From: Gammaproteobacteria bacterium
GTDB lineage: Bacteria > Pseudomonadota > Gammaproteobacteria > Pseudomonadales > Azotimanducaceae
NCBI GenBank assembly: GCA_028821125.1
Contig: JAPPHD010000134.1
Coordinates: 1-43,336, forward strand
Length of the DNA: 43,336 bases
Direction: 5' to 3'
Part shown: piece after piece, positions 18,105 through 27,776 of the stretch
How the letters are laid out: every line of letters starts with the position of its first letter
Position numbering within the stretch: the first letter of the stretch is position 1
The notes under the pieces: model-generated
The model's database searches: none
What the model was told of the DNA's origin: nothing
The model's input: only the letters and a program-made list of their open reading frames with translations
Program-made: the position numbers and the translations under genes

Positions 18105-19523
18105 ATGACCGACCCGTCCTCCACACAGTCCGTTACCCGTACACGCATGGCCCTGTACGGCGCGGTCAACCTTCCGACCTCGGTCGTCGGGTTGCCGATC
18201 GCCATTTACATCCCGGCGTTCTATTCCGAAAATCTCGGGCTCTCCCTCGCCGCTGTGGGAACCCTGCTCGCCCTGTCGCGGCTGACCGACGTGGTGACGG
18301 ACCCGCCGATCGGAATCGTCTCGGACCGCTGGCAGACACCCTTCGGCCGCCGCAAGCCGTGGATGGTACTCGGCACGCCGTTCATGCTCCTTTCGCTATG
18401 GATGCTCTTCGTGCCGCACAGCGAGTTCGCCGTGGGGCTGTGGTCCGCGCTCGGCGGCAGCGGCGTCGGCAATCTTTACCTGTTCGTCTGGATCAGCGCC
18501 CTCTACCTGTCGTTCACCCTGGTGGACCTGCCCTATCGCGCCTGGGGCGCGGAAATGTCCCCCGACTACCACGAGCGTTCGCGCATCACGGGCTGGCGGG
18601 AGGCGTTCGGCTACGGCGGCACGATGCTGTCGTTGGTGATCCCCCTGACCATCGCCTACGTGCTGGTGCGGCCGGGCGCGGAGAATGCCTTGTACGGGGT
18701 TGCCCTGGCCGTGCTGCTGCTGATGCCCCTGATGACCGCGCCGGCCATCCTGTTCGTCAGGGAAACGCCGCCGCGTTCGACGGCCAACCTGCCGGGCGGC
18801 TGGGCCCGGGGCCTGCGCATCGTCTGGCGTAACGGGCCGTTCCGCCGGCTGGTGGTCTGCTTCATGTTCTTCGTCGTCGCCATCAGCATGACGGCCTCCA
18901 TGTCGTTCTTTTTCGTCCGGCGCGTCATGCACGAGCCCTTCGAACGCTACGCCATCTACATCCTCGCGTACTACATCGCCAGCACCGCCGCCATTCCGGC
19001 GTGGTTCGCCATATCGAGGAAAGTCGGCAAGCACCGCACGGTGGTGCTCGGCATCGCCTGGCTGTCGCTGTGGAGCGCATCCATTCCCCTGCTCGGGCCG
19101 GACCAACTGGAGATCTTCCTGGTGCTCATGCTGTTCAAGGGCTCGGCCGTGGGCTCGCTGGTGTTCCTGCCCACATCGATGGCGGCGGACATCGTCGATC
19201 TCGACACCCTGCGCACCCGGCAGCAGCGCACCGGCCTTTACTTCTCCCTTTGGGGCATGGTGAACAAGGGCGCCGCCGCACTCGGCATCTTCATCGCCAC
19301 CACCAGCGTCGCCTGGTTCGGCTTCGACCCGGCAAGCGATGCCAACACCGATACCGCGAAGCTGGCGCTGGCCTGCATGTACTCCGTGATTCCCGCGGGC
19401 ATCGCCTGCATCGCCCTGCCGCTCTTGTGGAACTACCCGCTGACCCACGACCGGCAGCAGCGCATGCGCGCGCACATCGAGCGGCGCGATGCGCGGTTGC
19501 CCCCGGCGGTGCAGGGCGGTTGA
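18105..19523 (+). CDS. GPH-family (MFS_2) cation symporter
   Basis: A 472-residue transporter with about 12 membrane helices. The loop DVVTDPPIGIVSDRWQTPFGRRKPW near the second and third helices is the signature of the glycoside-pentoside-hexuronide:cation symporter family (MelB-like). A second family feature, DLPYRAWGAEMSPDYHERSRITGWRE, follows helix 4. Typical substrates are sugars or glycosides taken up with Na+ or H+; many marine members have no known substrate. mpl follows after only 10 bases, so the two are probably co-transcribed. The 208 bases upstream, shared with the divergent phosphofructokinase gene, should contain both promoters; no clear hexamers were seen. Confidence 0.9.
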   Translation: MTDPSSTQSVTRTRMALYGAVNLPTSVVGLPIAIYIPAFYSENLGLSLAAVGTLLALSRLTDVVTDPPIGIVSDRWQTPFGRRKPWMVLGTPFMLLSLWMLFVPHSEFAVGLWSALGGSGVGNLYLFVWISALYLSFTLVDLPYRAWGAEMSPDYHERSRITGWREAFGYGGTMLSLVIPLTIAYVLVRPGAENALYGVALAVLLLMPLMTAPAILFVRETPPRSTANLPGGWARGLRIVWRNGPFRRLVVCFMFFVVAISMTASMSFFFVRRVMHEPFERYAIYILAYYIASTAAIPAWFAISRKVGKHRTVVLGIAWLSLWSASIPLLGPDQLEIFLVLMLFKGSAVGSLVFLPTSMAADIVDLDTLRTRQQRTGLYFSLWGMVNKGAAALGIFIATTSVAWFGFDPASDANTDTAKLALACMYSVIPAGIACIALPLLWNYPLTHDRQQRMRAHIERRDARLPPAVQGG

Positions 19524-19533
19524 GGAGGCGGGC

Positions 19534-20925
19534 GTGAGAATCTACTTCCTCGGCATCGGCGGCACCTTGATGGGCAGCCTGGCGCAACTGGCACGGGACA
19601 TGGGCCACCGGGTCAGTGGTTCCGACCAGGCGCTCTACCCGCCCATGAGCGACCAGCTCGCCGCCGCGGACATTCGCGTTTACGAGGGCTTCGAACCCGC
19701 GCAACTGGCACCCCGGCCGGACCTGGTCGTGATCGGCAATGCCAGGCTTCCCCGTGGAACGGAATCCGTCGAATACATCCTAGACAGCGGGCTGCCCTAC
19801 ACCTCCGGGGCCGAATGGCTGGGTACGTCCGTGCTGCCCGGGCGCTGGACGCTGGCTGTCGCCGGCACCCACGGCAAGACCACCACCGCGAGCATGCTGG
19901 CCTGGATCCTGGAGTGCGCCGGGCTGGAGCCCGGCTACCTGATCGGCGGCGTCCCACAGAACTTCGAACGGTCCGCGCGGCTCGGCGGCGGCCGGTTCTT
20001 CGTGGTCGAAGCGGACGAATACGACACCTCGTACTTCGACCGGCGCTCGAAGTTCGTCCACTACCGGCCCCGCACCCTGGCGATCAACAATCTCGAGTTC
20101 GACCATGCCGACATCTTTCCCGATCTCGGCGCCATCCAGACCCAGTTTCATCATCTGCTGCGCTCGATACCCGGAAACGGGCTGATCGTCGCGCCGAGCG
20201 GCGACGCGGCGGTCGACGAAGTACTGCAAATGGGGTGCTGGACACCGGTAACCCGGTTTGGAAACCAGCCGCCCGCCGAGCCGGTCGGGTGCGACACCGG
20301 AGAACTGTGGAGCGCGCCCAACAGCGCTCGCGACGGCAGCGCCTTCGATGTGGCCGTGGACGGCGAGATCAAGGGCCGGGTGGCCTGGACCCTGCTCGGC
20401 GAACACAACAAGGCCAACGCCCTGAGCTCACTCGCAGCCGCCCGCCACGCGGGCGTGGCGGCGCCCGAAGCCATTCTTGCGTTGCACCGTTTCGCCGGCG
20501 TCAAGCGGCGCCTGGAAGTCGTGGCGGAGGTCGCTGACGTGACCGTCTACGACGACTTCGCCCACCATCCCACGGCGATCCGGACAACCCTGGAGGGGCT
20601 CCGGGCAAGGGTGGGCGGCGAGGAGATTCTCGCTATCGTGGAGCCGCGGACCCATACAATGTCGCTGGGAACCCTGCGCGGCGACCTGGCCGACTGCTGC
20701 GCGGCGGCCGATGCAGTGTTCTGGTTCAAGGGCGAGAACATGCGCTGGGACCTGGGGGAAGTCGTCGCCGCCTGTACCGTCCCCGCCCGGCTGTTCGAAG
20801 ACCTGGACACCGTCATGGCCGCGGTCGCGCAACTGCCTCGCAACCGCCGCCACGTGGTCATTCTTTCCAATGGCGGATTCCAGGGCATCCACCGGAAACT
20901 CCCGGCGCTGCTGCGGGCCCGGTAA
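19534..20925 (+). CDS. mpl: UDP-MurNAc:L-Ala-gamma-D-Glu-meso-DAP ligase
   Basis: Recycles the murein tripeptide by joining it to UDP-MurNAc with ATP. The 463 residues match the family. The N-terminal Rossmann-like part begins RIYFLGIGGTLMGSLA; the P-loop GTHGKTT is at 111-117; EADEYDTSYFDRRSKF is highly typical of Mpl, followed by NNLEFDHADIF and the C-terminal YDDFAHHPTAI. GTG 19534 is chosen because a strong GAGGAGG precedes it and the Rossmann strand starts directly after. The gene follows the symporter by 10 bases. A peptidoglycan-recycling role is well established for the family. Confidence 0.95.
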   Translation: MRIYFLGIGGTLMGSLAQLARDMGHRVSGSDQALYPPMSDQLAAADIRVYEGFEPAQLAPRPDLVVIGNARLPRGTESVEYILDSGLPYTSGAEWLGTSVLPGRWTLAVAGTHGKTTTASMLAWILECAGLEPGYLIGGVPQNFERSARLGGGRFFVVEADEYDTSYFDRRSKFVHYRPRTLAINNLEFDHADIFPDLGAIQTQFHHLLRSIPGNGLIVAPSGDAAVDEVLQMGCWTPVTRFGNQPPAEPVGCDTGELWSAPNSARDGSAFDVAVDGEIKGRVAWTLLGEHNKANALSSLAAARHAGVAAPEAILALHRFAGVKRRLEVVAEVADVTVYDDFAHHPTAIRTTLEGLRARVGGEEILAIVEPRTHTMSLGTLRGDLADCCAAADAVFWFKGENMRWDLGEVVAACTVPARLFEDLDTVMAAVAQLPRNRRHVVILSNGGFQGIHRKLPALLRAR

Positions 20926-20957
20926 ACTGGGCCTTCCGCGAGCGGGCGAGGGCTCTT

Positions 20958-21155
20958 GTGAAACGATCCACGCTATTGACGGTGACCGCAATCGCCGTGT
21001 CGTTTTTCGGATGTATCGCCGGGATCGTCTACCTCGCCGCAGCGGGCATCGTCACCCGCCAGATGGCGACCCTCCTGGGCGTATGCCTGTTCGGCTGCTA
21101 CATCGGGTTCGGCATCCTGATCGGCGTCTATCGAATGATCAACAAGCTGGATTGA
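20958..21155 (+). CDS. Small two-helix membrane protein (65 aa)
   Basis: Start GTG 20958 with GAGGG about 6 bases upstream. Two hydrophobic segments, LTVTAIAVSFFGCIAGIVYLAA and TLLGVCLFGCYIGFGILIGVY, are separated by a short polar loop, with a charged MKRST start and an INKLD tail. It follows mpl by 32 bases in the same direction and is succeeded by a terminator-like hairpin with six Ts, which supports it being the end of that transcript. No family recognised. Confidence 0.65.
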   Translation: MKRSTLLTVTAIAVSFFGCIAGIVYLAAAGIVTRQMATLLGVCLFGCYIGFGILIGVYRMINKLD

Positions 21156-21161
21156 CTGGCC

Positions 21162-21215
21162 GGTTTCCCGATTCACCCAGTCCTTGCGCAACCCGGTGGC
21201 GTGGAAACCTTTTTT
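21162..21215 (+). terminator. Intrinsic terminator after the mpl transcript
   Basis: GGTTTCC at 21162-21168 pairs with GGAAACC at 21203-21209, with an inner CACC/GGTG pairing, and is followed directly by six Ts at 21210-21215. The loop is long, but the U-run and position after the small membrane protein stop fit an intrinsic terminator. Confidence 0.6.
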
Positions 21216-21234
21216 CCCGGCCGGGCGATACGGG

Positions 21235-22971
21235 CTAGAACGCCGACGCCTCGATGCCCATCACCGCCTCCGAATCCGCAAGCACGCTCGCTTCCAGCGC
21301 CAGGGTTTTCGGCAGCAGCCGGGCGTAGTAGAAATCCGCCGTACGCCGCTTGGCGCGGCCGAAATCGTCGTTGCCGGCGGCGCCGGCCATGCGCGCCCAC
21401 AGCCAGGCATAGATGGTGTGGCCGGCGAGGTCGAGGAAGTCGGTGGATACCGCACCCGGCAGGTTGGCGTCTTCCAGTGAGCCGGTCACGACGAACTCCG
21501 TCGCGGACCGCAATCGACCGGCGGCCTGGTTCAGTGCAGCGCCGTACTTCTCCGGAACGGGCGTTGCCGCCATGGTGTCGAGCAGGGCGTAGAGGGTGCG
21601 TCCGCCATCCCGGCACACCTTCCGGGCGACGAAATCCAGCGCCTGGATGCCGTTCGCGCCCTCGTAGATCTGCGCGATGCGGGCATCCCGGACGATCTGC
21701 TCGACGCCCCACTCCCTGATGAAGCCGTGCCCACCAAACACCTGCTGCGCCATGACCGCGCACTCGAATCCCCGGTCGGACATGAACGCCTTGGCGATGG
21801 GCGTCAGCATCTCCGAGAGCGCCAGGCTGTCCGCATCGCCGGCGTACTTGCCGCGGTCGAGATTGAGGCCCGCGAACACCGCGAACGCCCGGCCCGCTTC
21901 GGTATAGGCGCGAACCGTGAGCAGCATGCGGCGCACGTCCGGGTGCACCAAAAGCGAATCCGCCGCGCCGTCCGGATTGCGCGGGCCCGTGGGCGAACGT
22001 CCCTGGAGGCGGCCCCGGGCGTAGCGTGACGCCTGCTGATAGGCCAGTTCGCCGGCGCCCAGGCCCTGCAGGCCCACCGACAGCCGCTCGTAGTTCATCA
22101 TGGTGAACATGCAGGCGAGGCCGCCGTTCTCGGGGCCCACCAGGTAACCGACGGCGTTGTCGTAGTTCATGACGTTGGTGGCGCTGCCGTTGATGCCCAT
22201 CTTGTGCTCGATGGAGCCGCTGGCCACCCGGTTGCGCTCGCCGATGGCGCCGTCTGCGCCGGGAATGAACTTCGGCACGATGAACAGGCTGATTCCCCGG
22301 GTGCCGTCCGGCGCGCCCGGCAGCTTGGCAAGCACGAGGTGGACGATGTTCCGGGCAAGATCGTGCTCGCCGCTGGTGATGAAGATCTTGGTGCCGGTGA
22401 TGCGGTAGGTGCCGTCGCCCGCCTCTTCCGCCCGGGTGCGGATGATGCCCAGGTCCGTTCCCGCCTGCGGCTCGGTCAGGTCCATCGCGCCCGACCACTC
22501 CCCTGAATAGAGCTTTGGGAGATACAGCCGTTTCTGCGCTTCCGTGCCGTGGGTGTCGATACAGATCGAAGCACCGGTCGACAACGCCCCGTACAAATAC
22601 AGGCTGGTATTGGCGCTCCAGAACATTTCCTCAAGCAGGCAGCCCAACAGCTTCGGCATGCCCTGACCGCCGTATCGGGGGTTGCCGGATATGCCCAGCC
22701 AGCCGCCCCGGGCCAGTTCGTCGTAGGCGGACTTGAACCCGGCGGGGGCGGTGACCGCACCGTCGCGCCATCGGCACCCTTCGGAATCGCCGGCCTGATT
22801 GAGCGGCGCCATGACTTCGCTCGCCACCCTGCCCCCCTCGCTGACGACCGCGCGTACCAGATCATCGGTGAACGCGGCGAATTCCGGGATATCTCGCCAC
22901 TCGTCCTGTACCCGGTACAGGTCGAACAGCAGGAATTCCAAATCCCTTTCCGGCGCCCGGTATTCCAGCAT
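21235..22971 (-). CDS. Acyl-CoA dehydrogenase, long form with C-terminal domain (DmdC-like group)
   Basis: A flavin enzyme oxidising an acyl-CoA to the 2-enoyl-CoA. At 578 residues it belongs to the long subgroup with an extra C-terminal domain, which includes 3-methylmercaptopropionyl-CoA dehydrogenase DmdC. Visible features are GGWLGISGNPRYGGQGMP, the FAD/substrate segment MDLTEPQAGTDLG with KIFITSGEHDL, and QVFGGHGFIREWGVEQIVRDARIAQIYEGANGIQ, where Glu437 is at the usual catalytic-loop position. Substrate cannot be told from sequence; fatty acid or DMSP-derived thioesters are both possible. AAGGA lies 7 bases before the ATG. It is monocistronic, convergent with the mpl transcript. Confidence 0.9.
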   Translation of the reverse strand: MLEYRAPERDLEFLLFDLYRVQDEWRDIPEFAAFTDDLVRAVVSEGGRVASEVMAPLNQAGDSEGCRWRDGAVTAPAGFKSAYDELARGGWLGISGNPRYGGQGMPKLLGCLLEEMFWSANTSLYLYGALSTGASICIDTHGTEAQKRLYLPKLYSGEWSGAMDLTEPQAGTDLGIIRTRAEEAGDGTYRITGTKIFITSGEHDLARNIVHLVLAKLPGAPDGTRGISLFIVPKFIPGADGAIGERNRVASGSIEHKMGINGSATNVMNYDNAVGYLVGPENGGLACMFTMMNYERLSVGLQGLGAGELAYQQASRYARGRLQGRSPTGPRNPDGAADSLLVHPDVRRMLLTVRAYTEAGRAFAVFAGLNLDRGKYAGDADSLALSEMLTPIAKAFMSDRGFECAVMAQQVFGGHGFIREWGVEQIVRDARIAQIYEGANGIQALDFVARKVCRDGGRTLYALLDTMAATPVPEKYGAALNQAAGRLRSATEFVVTGSLEDANLPGAVSTDFLDLAGHTIYAWLWARMAGAAGNDDFGRAKRRTADFYYARLLPKTLALEASVLADSEAVMGIEASAF

Positions 22972-23212
22972 GGCCTGGTCCTTCTCTCGTTCCCTGCCAT
23001 TTCGATATTAGCCGCGACTCAGAATAAATCCACGGCGCGATTCGAAAGGACGGACTCCGGGCGCCGCCTGCCGAGATCTCGCGGCACGGAGGAGGATGCC
23101 GCGGCCACCGGGGAATGTGCGACTTTTCTCACGCAATTTGCTGCCGCCGGACTACGGAAACACCGGTGTCACTCCCCTGGCGAAGGTCCCGCGCGGCCGG
23201 TACAAAATCCGG

Positions 23213-23911
23213 ATGGGAATAACCGACTGGTGGTTTCCGCGCGTCTGCCGGCTTTGCCGCCGGGAGATGCACCGCGACATCGATCTCTGTGCACCGTGCG
23301 AGAAAAGCCTGGCCTGGAACCGGAATGCCTGTTCCCGGTGCGGCGTGCCGCTGCCGGGCGTCGCCAACGGCACCTGTACGGATTGTGCGGGGCATCCGCC
23401 ACCCTTCGAGGCCACCGTGACACCCCTCCTCTACGAAGGCCCGATACGCGGCTGGGTCCACGCCGCCAAGTCGGCCAGGGGCCTCGGCGAGGCGAAACTG
23501 CTGAGCGGCCTTTTGGCCCGCGGCATCGAATTCGGCGGAGCCCGGATTCCCGACGCCCTGGTACCGGTTCCCCTCACCACGGCGCGGCTGTTCAGGCGCG
23601 GCCACAATCAGGCAGCACTGCTCGCCGCGCCCCTGTCCCGGCGACTATGCATCCCCTTGCGCCGAGGCGGCATCGCCCGGGCCGGCGGCAGCAGACCGCA
23701 ACGCGGCCAGTCCCGGAGCGCCCGGGCGCGGAGCGTGCGCAGCATCTTTCGGGCGACGCGTTCCTGCACTGGCCATCTCGCCATCGTGGACGACGTCGTG
23801 ACCACCGGCGCCACGGCCGGGGAACTTGCCGCGACCCTGCTGGATGCCGGCGCCGGCCGGGTGGATGTGTGGGCGGTCGCGCGAGTCCCTCCGGTATCTG
23901 GGATAAACTGA
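23213..23911 (+). CDS. comF: ComF family phosphoribosyltransferase-like protein
   Basis: The N-terminal zinc-finger half has CRLCRRE, CAPC, CSRCGVPLPG and CTDCAG; the C-terminal PRTase-type half has VPVPLTTARLFRRGHNQA and the PRPP-loop IVDDVVTTGAT. The family supports DNA uptake in naturally competent bacteria, though many carriers are not known to be competent. ATG 23213 is chosen because family members start only a few residues before the first CxxC; an open frame continues 39 codons upstream with unlikely composition. No strong ribosome site is visible. Codons near 23640-23760 are Arg/Ser-rich. Confidence 0.9.
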   Translation: MGITDWWFPRVCRLCRREMHRDIDLCAPCEKSLAWNRNACSRCGVPLPGVANGTCTDCAGHPPPFEATVTPLLYEGPIRGWVHAAKSARGLGEAKLLSGLLARGIEFGGARIPDALVPVPLTTARLFRRGHNQAALLAAPLSRRLCIPLRRGGIARAGGSRPQRGQSRSARARSVRSIFRATRSCTGHLAIVDDVVTTGATAGELAATLLDAGAGRVDVWAVARVPPVSGIN

Positions 23912-23973
23912 CGCCATCTTCCAGTCCTGGGCGTGTCATGGGTGCCTGGACAACGCTCCGTGGGGCCTCTTGA

Positions 23974-24774
23974 ATGGCCGCCGACACCGCCCGGTTATTC
24001 CGGCGTCGGCACTTCGAAACCGGGATGGGTCGAATAGCCGCCCTCCTGGCAATCGCCTGCGCCTTCGCGACACTACCGCCAGCCGTCGCTACGGGCGCCA
24101 ATACAACCCCCCTGCGCCTGGCCGTCGCGGCCAACTTCCGCGCACCGCTCAACGAACTGGCCGAGGAATTCGAACGCCGGCATGGCGTGCCGCTGTCACC
24201 GACCTTCGGCGCCTCCGGGCTGCTCGCCGCACAGATCCGGCAGGGCGCCCCCTTCGATGCTTTTTTCTCGGCGGACAGGATGCGGCCGCAGGCGCTGATC
24301 GACAGCGGCCTGGCTGCCGCTCCGGTAACGGTCTATGCCCGGGGCCGCGTGGCGCTCGTGTCTTCCGCATCGGCCACCGCCCGCAACCGGGCCGGCGTGG
24401 GGCGAATCGGCGTACCCAATCCGCAACTTGCACCCTATGGCGCCGCCGCCATGCAATGCCTGCAAAGGCTGGGTGTACAGGGAAGATTCCGGAACCGGCT
24501 CGTTTTCGGCAACAACGTGAATCAGGTGGACCATTTCCTGGAAAGCGGCGCCCTCGAGGTTGGTTTCGTGGCGCTCGGTCAGCTCGTGGCCAGGGACGTT
24601 CCGGCCGAGCGATTCTGGGTGTGTCCGGCATCCTTTCACGAGCCCATCGACCAGGGCGCAGTGGTCCTCCACCGCACCGGGCACCCTGCGGCCACGCGGC
24701 AACTGCTTCGCTTCATGACCCGTCCCGACACCCAGGCGCGCCTGGCGCAACTCGGCTACCTGCCCGGTGAGTGA
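23974..24774 (+). CDS. modA: Molybdate ABC transporter, substrate-binding protein
   Basis: Periplasmic binding protein for molybdate/tungstate. After a signal peptide (hydrophobic core RIAALLAIACAFATLPPAVATG) the mature part begins PLRLAVAANFRAPLNELAEEFE and continues with PTFGASGLLAAQIRQGAPFDAFFSAD, the oxyanion-binding motifs of ModA. The C-terminal RPDTQARLAQLGYLPGE is also typical. The first ATG at 23974 gives a long charged n-region; ATG 24025 would give a more usual signal and may be the real start. The stop overlaps modB by 8 bases. No ModE box was recognised upstream. Confidence 0.93.
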   Translation: MAADTARLFRRRHFETGMGRIAALLAIACAFATLPPAVATGANTTPLRLAVAANFRAPLNELAEEFERRHGVPLSPTFGASGLLAAQIRQGAPFDAFFSADRMRPQALIDSGLAAAPVTVYARGRVALVSSASATARNRAGVGRIGVPNPQLAPYGAAAMQCLQRLGVQGRFRNRLVFGNNVNQVDHFLESGALEVGFVALGQLVARDVPAERFWVCPASFHEPIDQGAVVLHRTGHPAATRQLLRFMTRPDTQARLAQLGYLPGE

Positions 24775-25432
24775 CGACCTGCTCACAAGCCTGGCCCTGA
24801 CCGGCGCCCTTGCGGGCATCGTCACGGTAATCCTGATGGCGATCGCCCTCCCCCTGTCCTGGTGGCTGGCCCGCACAAAGCGCCGCGGGGCCGCGTTCGT
24901 CGAGGCGCTTATCGCCCTGCCGCTGGTTCTGCCGCCCACCGTACTGGGTTTCTACCTGCTGCTGGCAATGGCGGACGAAGCCTGGCTGGGCGCCGGTTGG
25001 CGATGGATCACCGGGCAACCGCTGGCCTTCACCTTCGCGGGGCTGGTCGTTGCCTCCATCGTCTACTCCCTGCCGTTCGTCAGCCAGCCCCTGGCCAGCA
25101 GTTTTCGCAACACGCCCCGGGAACTGCTCGATGCGGCTTCCGTCATGGGCGTCTCGCCAACGGCCCGTTTTCTGCGCCTGATGCTGCCCCTGCACGCCCG
25201 CACCCTGGCGGCAGCGGCGGTGCTCGGTTTCGCCCACACCGTGGGAGAGTTCGGAATCGTGCTGATGATCGGCGGCAACATTCCGGGCGAAACCCGGGTG
25301 CTGTCGATACTGCTGTTCGACCAGGTGGAATCCCTCGACTACGCGAGCGCGCACCTGACGGCCGGCATCCTGCTCGTCGCATCGCTGGTGACGCTGACGA
25401 TCACCTACGCAACCCTGAGGCCGGGCCGATGA
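24767..25432 (+). CDS. modB: Molybdate ABC transporter, permease
   Basis: A 221-residue inner-membrane permease with about five helices. The cytoplasmic EAA-type loop reads ELLDAASVMGVSPTARFLRLMLPL, where the ATPase docks, and LPLVLPPTVLGFYLL is a characteristic ModB stretch. It starts with GTG inside the end of modA and its stop overlaps the modC start (ATGA), so the three genes are one coupled operon. Confidence 0.95.
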   Translation: MSDDLLTSLALTGALAGIVTVILMAIALPLSWWLARTKRRGAAFVEALIALPLVLPPTVLGFYLLLAMADEAWLGAGWRWITGQPLAFTFAGLVVASIVYSLPFVSQPLASSFRNTPRELLDAASVMGVSPTARFLRLMLPLHARTLAAAAVLGFAHTVGEFGIVLMIGGNIPGETRVLSILLFDQVESLDYASAHLTAGILLVASLVTLTITYATLRPGR

Positions 25433-26499
25433 CATCGGGCAGCCCGGCCAACGGTGCGGGGCTGACGCTCCGGGGCGGTTTCAGCCGCCCGGACGGATTC
25501 GAGCTCGCCATGAACCTGGCGCTGCCCGATCACGGCGTCAGCGCCCTGATCGGCACTTCCGGTTCGGGCAAGTCGACCGTACTTCGAATCACTGCCGGAT
25601 TGGAGTCCGCGCCCTCGTTTTCCGTGAGTTTCAACGGTAACTGCTGGGACGGGGTTCCGGCACACCGGCGCCCTGTCAGCATGACGCTGCAGCAACCCGC
25701 ACTGTTCCCGCACCTGAACGTGCTCGACAACCTGAAAGCCGTCCCGCTCGCCGGCCCGATCGAGGAAGCGGTCGCCCTGTTCGGGCTTGGCGCGCTCACC
25801 GGGCGCCGGCCGCACGAGTTGTCCGGCGGCCAGCAGCAGCGCGTCGCCCTGGCGCGCGCTTTCCTGAAACCCGCGGAACTGCTGCTGCTCGACGAGCCGC
25901 TATCCGCGCTGGATGCCGTTGCGCGCCGCAATCTCGCGCCGATGGTGGCCCGCATGTGCCGCGAACTCCAGCGGCCGGTGGTCTATGTCACCCACTCGCT
26001 GCCGGAAGTGCTGCAGGTGGCGGACCACCTGGCGATCCTGGAAAACGGCCGGGTAATCGGCGCCGGCACCCCCGAGCAGGTGGTCGCCGAACTCGATCAC
26101 CCCCTTTCGCCGCTCATCGACTCGGGCGCCATTCTCGATTGCGAGTTCGCCTCTTACGATGCCGATAACGATCTGAGCGAACTCGGGTTCGGCGGTCAGG
26201 AGCTCCGAATACGTGGCGACCTGCGCAACACCGCCGGCCCGATCCGCGTTCAGATCCCCGCCCGGGACGTGGGGCTGTCGCTGGAGCGGCCCGGCGCAAC
26301 CAGCTTTCTGAACTGTCTGCCGGTGCGCGTGCAACGGCTTAAGGACGCGCCGGACGGCACCGTGTTCGTAGACCTCGACTGTGCCGGGCAGACCCTGCGC
26401 TCGCGCATTACCCGGCTCTCCCGGCAGAACCTTGAGCTCGAACCCGGAAAGGCACTGTTTGCCCTGATCAAATCGGTGGCGCTCGATATCCGCATCTGA
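25429..26499 (+). CDS. modC: Molybdate ABC transporter, ATPase
   Basis: The 356-residue ATPase has Walker A GTSGSGKST at 42-50, signature LSGGQQQRVALARA from 131, Walker B ending in DEP at 155-157, and the His switch in YVTHSLPEV. The C-terminal third is the TOBE/molybdate-responsive domain (VGLSLERPGATSFLNCLPVRV). ATG 25429 overlaps the modB stop. The open frame extends far upstream within modB in another reading frame, which is not part of the gene. Molybdenum import supplies molybdopterin enzymes. Confidence 0.95.
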   Translation: MTSGSPANGAGLTLRGGFSRPDGFELAMNLALPDHGVSALIGTSGSGKSTVLRITAGLESAPSFSVSFNGNCWDGVPAHRRPVSMTLQQPALFPHLNVLDNLKAVPLAGPIEEAVALFGLGALTGRRPHELSGGQQQRVALARAFLKPAELLLLDEPLSALDAVARRNLAPMVARMCRELQRPVVYVTHSLPEVLQVADHLAILENGRVIGAGTPEQVVAELDHPLSPLIDSGAILDCEFASYDADNDLSELGFGGQELRIRGDLRNTAGPIRVQIPARDVGLSLERPGATSFLNCLPVRVQRLKDAPDGTVFVDLDCAGQTLRSRITRLSRQNLELEPGKALFALIKSVALDIRI

Positions 26500-26521
26500 G
26501 CCTGCCCGCGGAACGTGCCCG

Positions 26522-27646
26522 CTACGCGTACTTCTGCTTGTTGCGCACGAGATTGGCGTACTGGTCGAACAGGAAACTCCGGTGCTCCGGCGGACAGCTT
26601 TCCACCTGTTCCGCGAACACCGCGGAGATGCGGGCATCCTCGGGTTCCCCCGCCGGCAATTCTTCCAGGCCGGACCGTCGCGCCGCCTCGAGGTGGGTGG
26701 GGAACACCTTGAGGCCTTCGACGATGCAACGGTCAATCTCGAACGCCAGGGCTTCGGCATCGGCCAGGTCACCCCGAACCCGTGCGCCGAAATGCAGGTG
26801 AACGCGCCCCTTGAAGCCGAGCATGCCGTCCACAATGCTGGCCAGGTCCTCGCCCTCGGGCTTGTCGTAGCAGCCTTCCCGATCGGTGATGTAGAGTTCG
26901 CGGGCCTTGCGTGGGGCGCATGGATCGATCTCGTAGGTAATCGCCACGGGGACGATGCGGACCCGCTCGCAGAGGTCGCCGGGATTCGCCATCTCGCCAT
27001 CGTGAGCGAGCGCCAGCATCTTGATGAGCGCCGGGGCGGTGCGGTCGAGCCCGTCCTTGGAGCGCCCTTCCCGCTGCGCGATCCAGACCGAGACGCCCTC
27101 CTCCAGCGACGCCCGGACGAACGAAGAGGTGCGCCGCAGCGCCTGGTAGACGGCCTTGGTACCCGTCACGCTGCGTTCGACCACGAAGCTCTTGTTCAGG
27201 CGCATCAGGTCCGCGGCATAGGGTTCGCCGAACAGGTTGTCGCCCACCGCGATGCGCGAGGTTTCATGGCCGGCGCGATGGATGGCGAAGTTCATGAGCC
27301 CGGAGTCCATCATGATGTCCCGGTGGGTGGAGACGAACAGGTAGGGCCGGCCGGGCACCAGGCTTTCCAGGCCGTCGACGGTGAAATCGAAAGTGGTCTT
27401 CTCGATCACCGCATTCATGTAGCGGGACATCAGCGTCTGCACATCGCGCACGGTGTTGAGGTTCGCAGCCTTGCGCCTGACGTGCCGGCCCGCCAGCACG
27501 TGGCCGAGAGCCGGGAAGCCCGCGGTCAGGCGCGGCAGGAAGAACAGCGCCGCCGCATGGCAGAAATCCGGATCTTCGACCAGCCGCGCGACCGTTGCCG
27601 GCACCTCGTCATCGCGATAGGGTCGGATCGCGTCGAAGTCGTCCAT
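26522..27646 (-). CDS. PlsC/PlsB-like glycerolipid acyltransferase
   Basis: The acyltransferase motif I reads STHRDIMMD with His108, and the EGxR-type motif III reads WIAQREGRSKDG. A third conserved block, VPVAITYEIDPCAPRKARELY, matches the hydrophobic strand of the glycerol-phosphate acyltransferase fold. The His to second Asp spacing (HRDIMMD) is wider than classical HX4D, but the HRDI form is usual in a subgroup of soluble 1-acylglycerol-phosphate acyltransferase-like proteins. It likely transfers an acyl group in phospholipid or storage-lipid synthesis; no membrane helix is evident. It stands alone, convergent with modC and divergent from the MBL gene. Confidence 0.8.
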   Translation of the reverse strand: MDDFDAIRPYRDDEVPATVARLVEDPDFCHAAALFFLPRLTAGFPALGHVLAGRHVRRKAANLNTVRDVQTLMSRYMNAVIEKTTFDFTVDGLESLVPGRPYLFVSTHRDIMMDSGLMNFAIHRAGHETSRIAVGDNLFGEPYAADLMRLNKSFVVERSVTGTKAVYQALRRTSSFVRASLEEGVSVWIAQREGRSKDGLDRTAPALIKMLALAHDGEMANPGDLCERVRIVPVAITYEIDPCAPRKARELYITDREGCYDKPEGEDLASIVDGMLGFKGRVHLHFGARVRGDLADAEALAFEIDRCIVEGLKVFPTHLEAARRSGLEELPAGEPEDARISAVFAEQVESCPPEHRSFLFDQYANLVRNKQKYA

Positions 27647-27776
27647 GGCTGCATGTTAACCCCGATCGTGGCCCTGCGCTGCCATCGATCTCTCGCAATC
27701 GGGGTACGGTTGCCGGTCGCGTGGGCGACGGATGTTCCCGTAACATGGGCGGGCGATCGGTTGAGGAGAAGCGTCG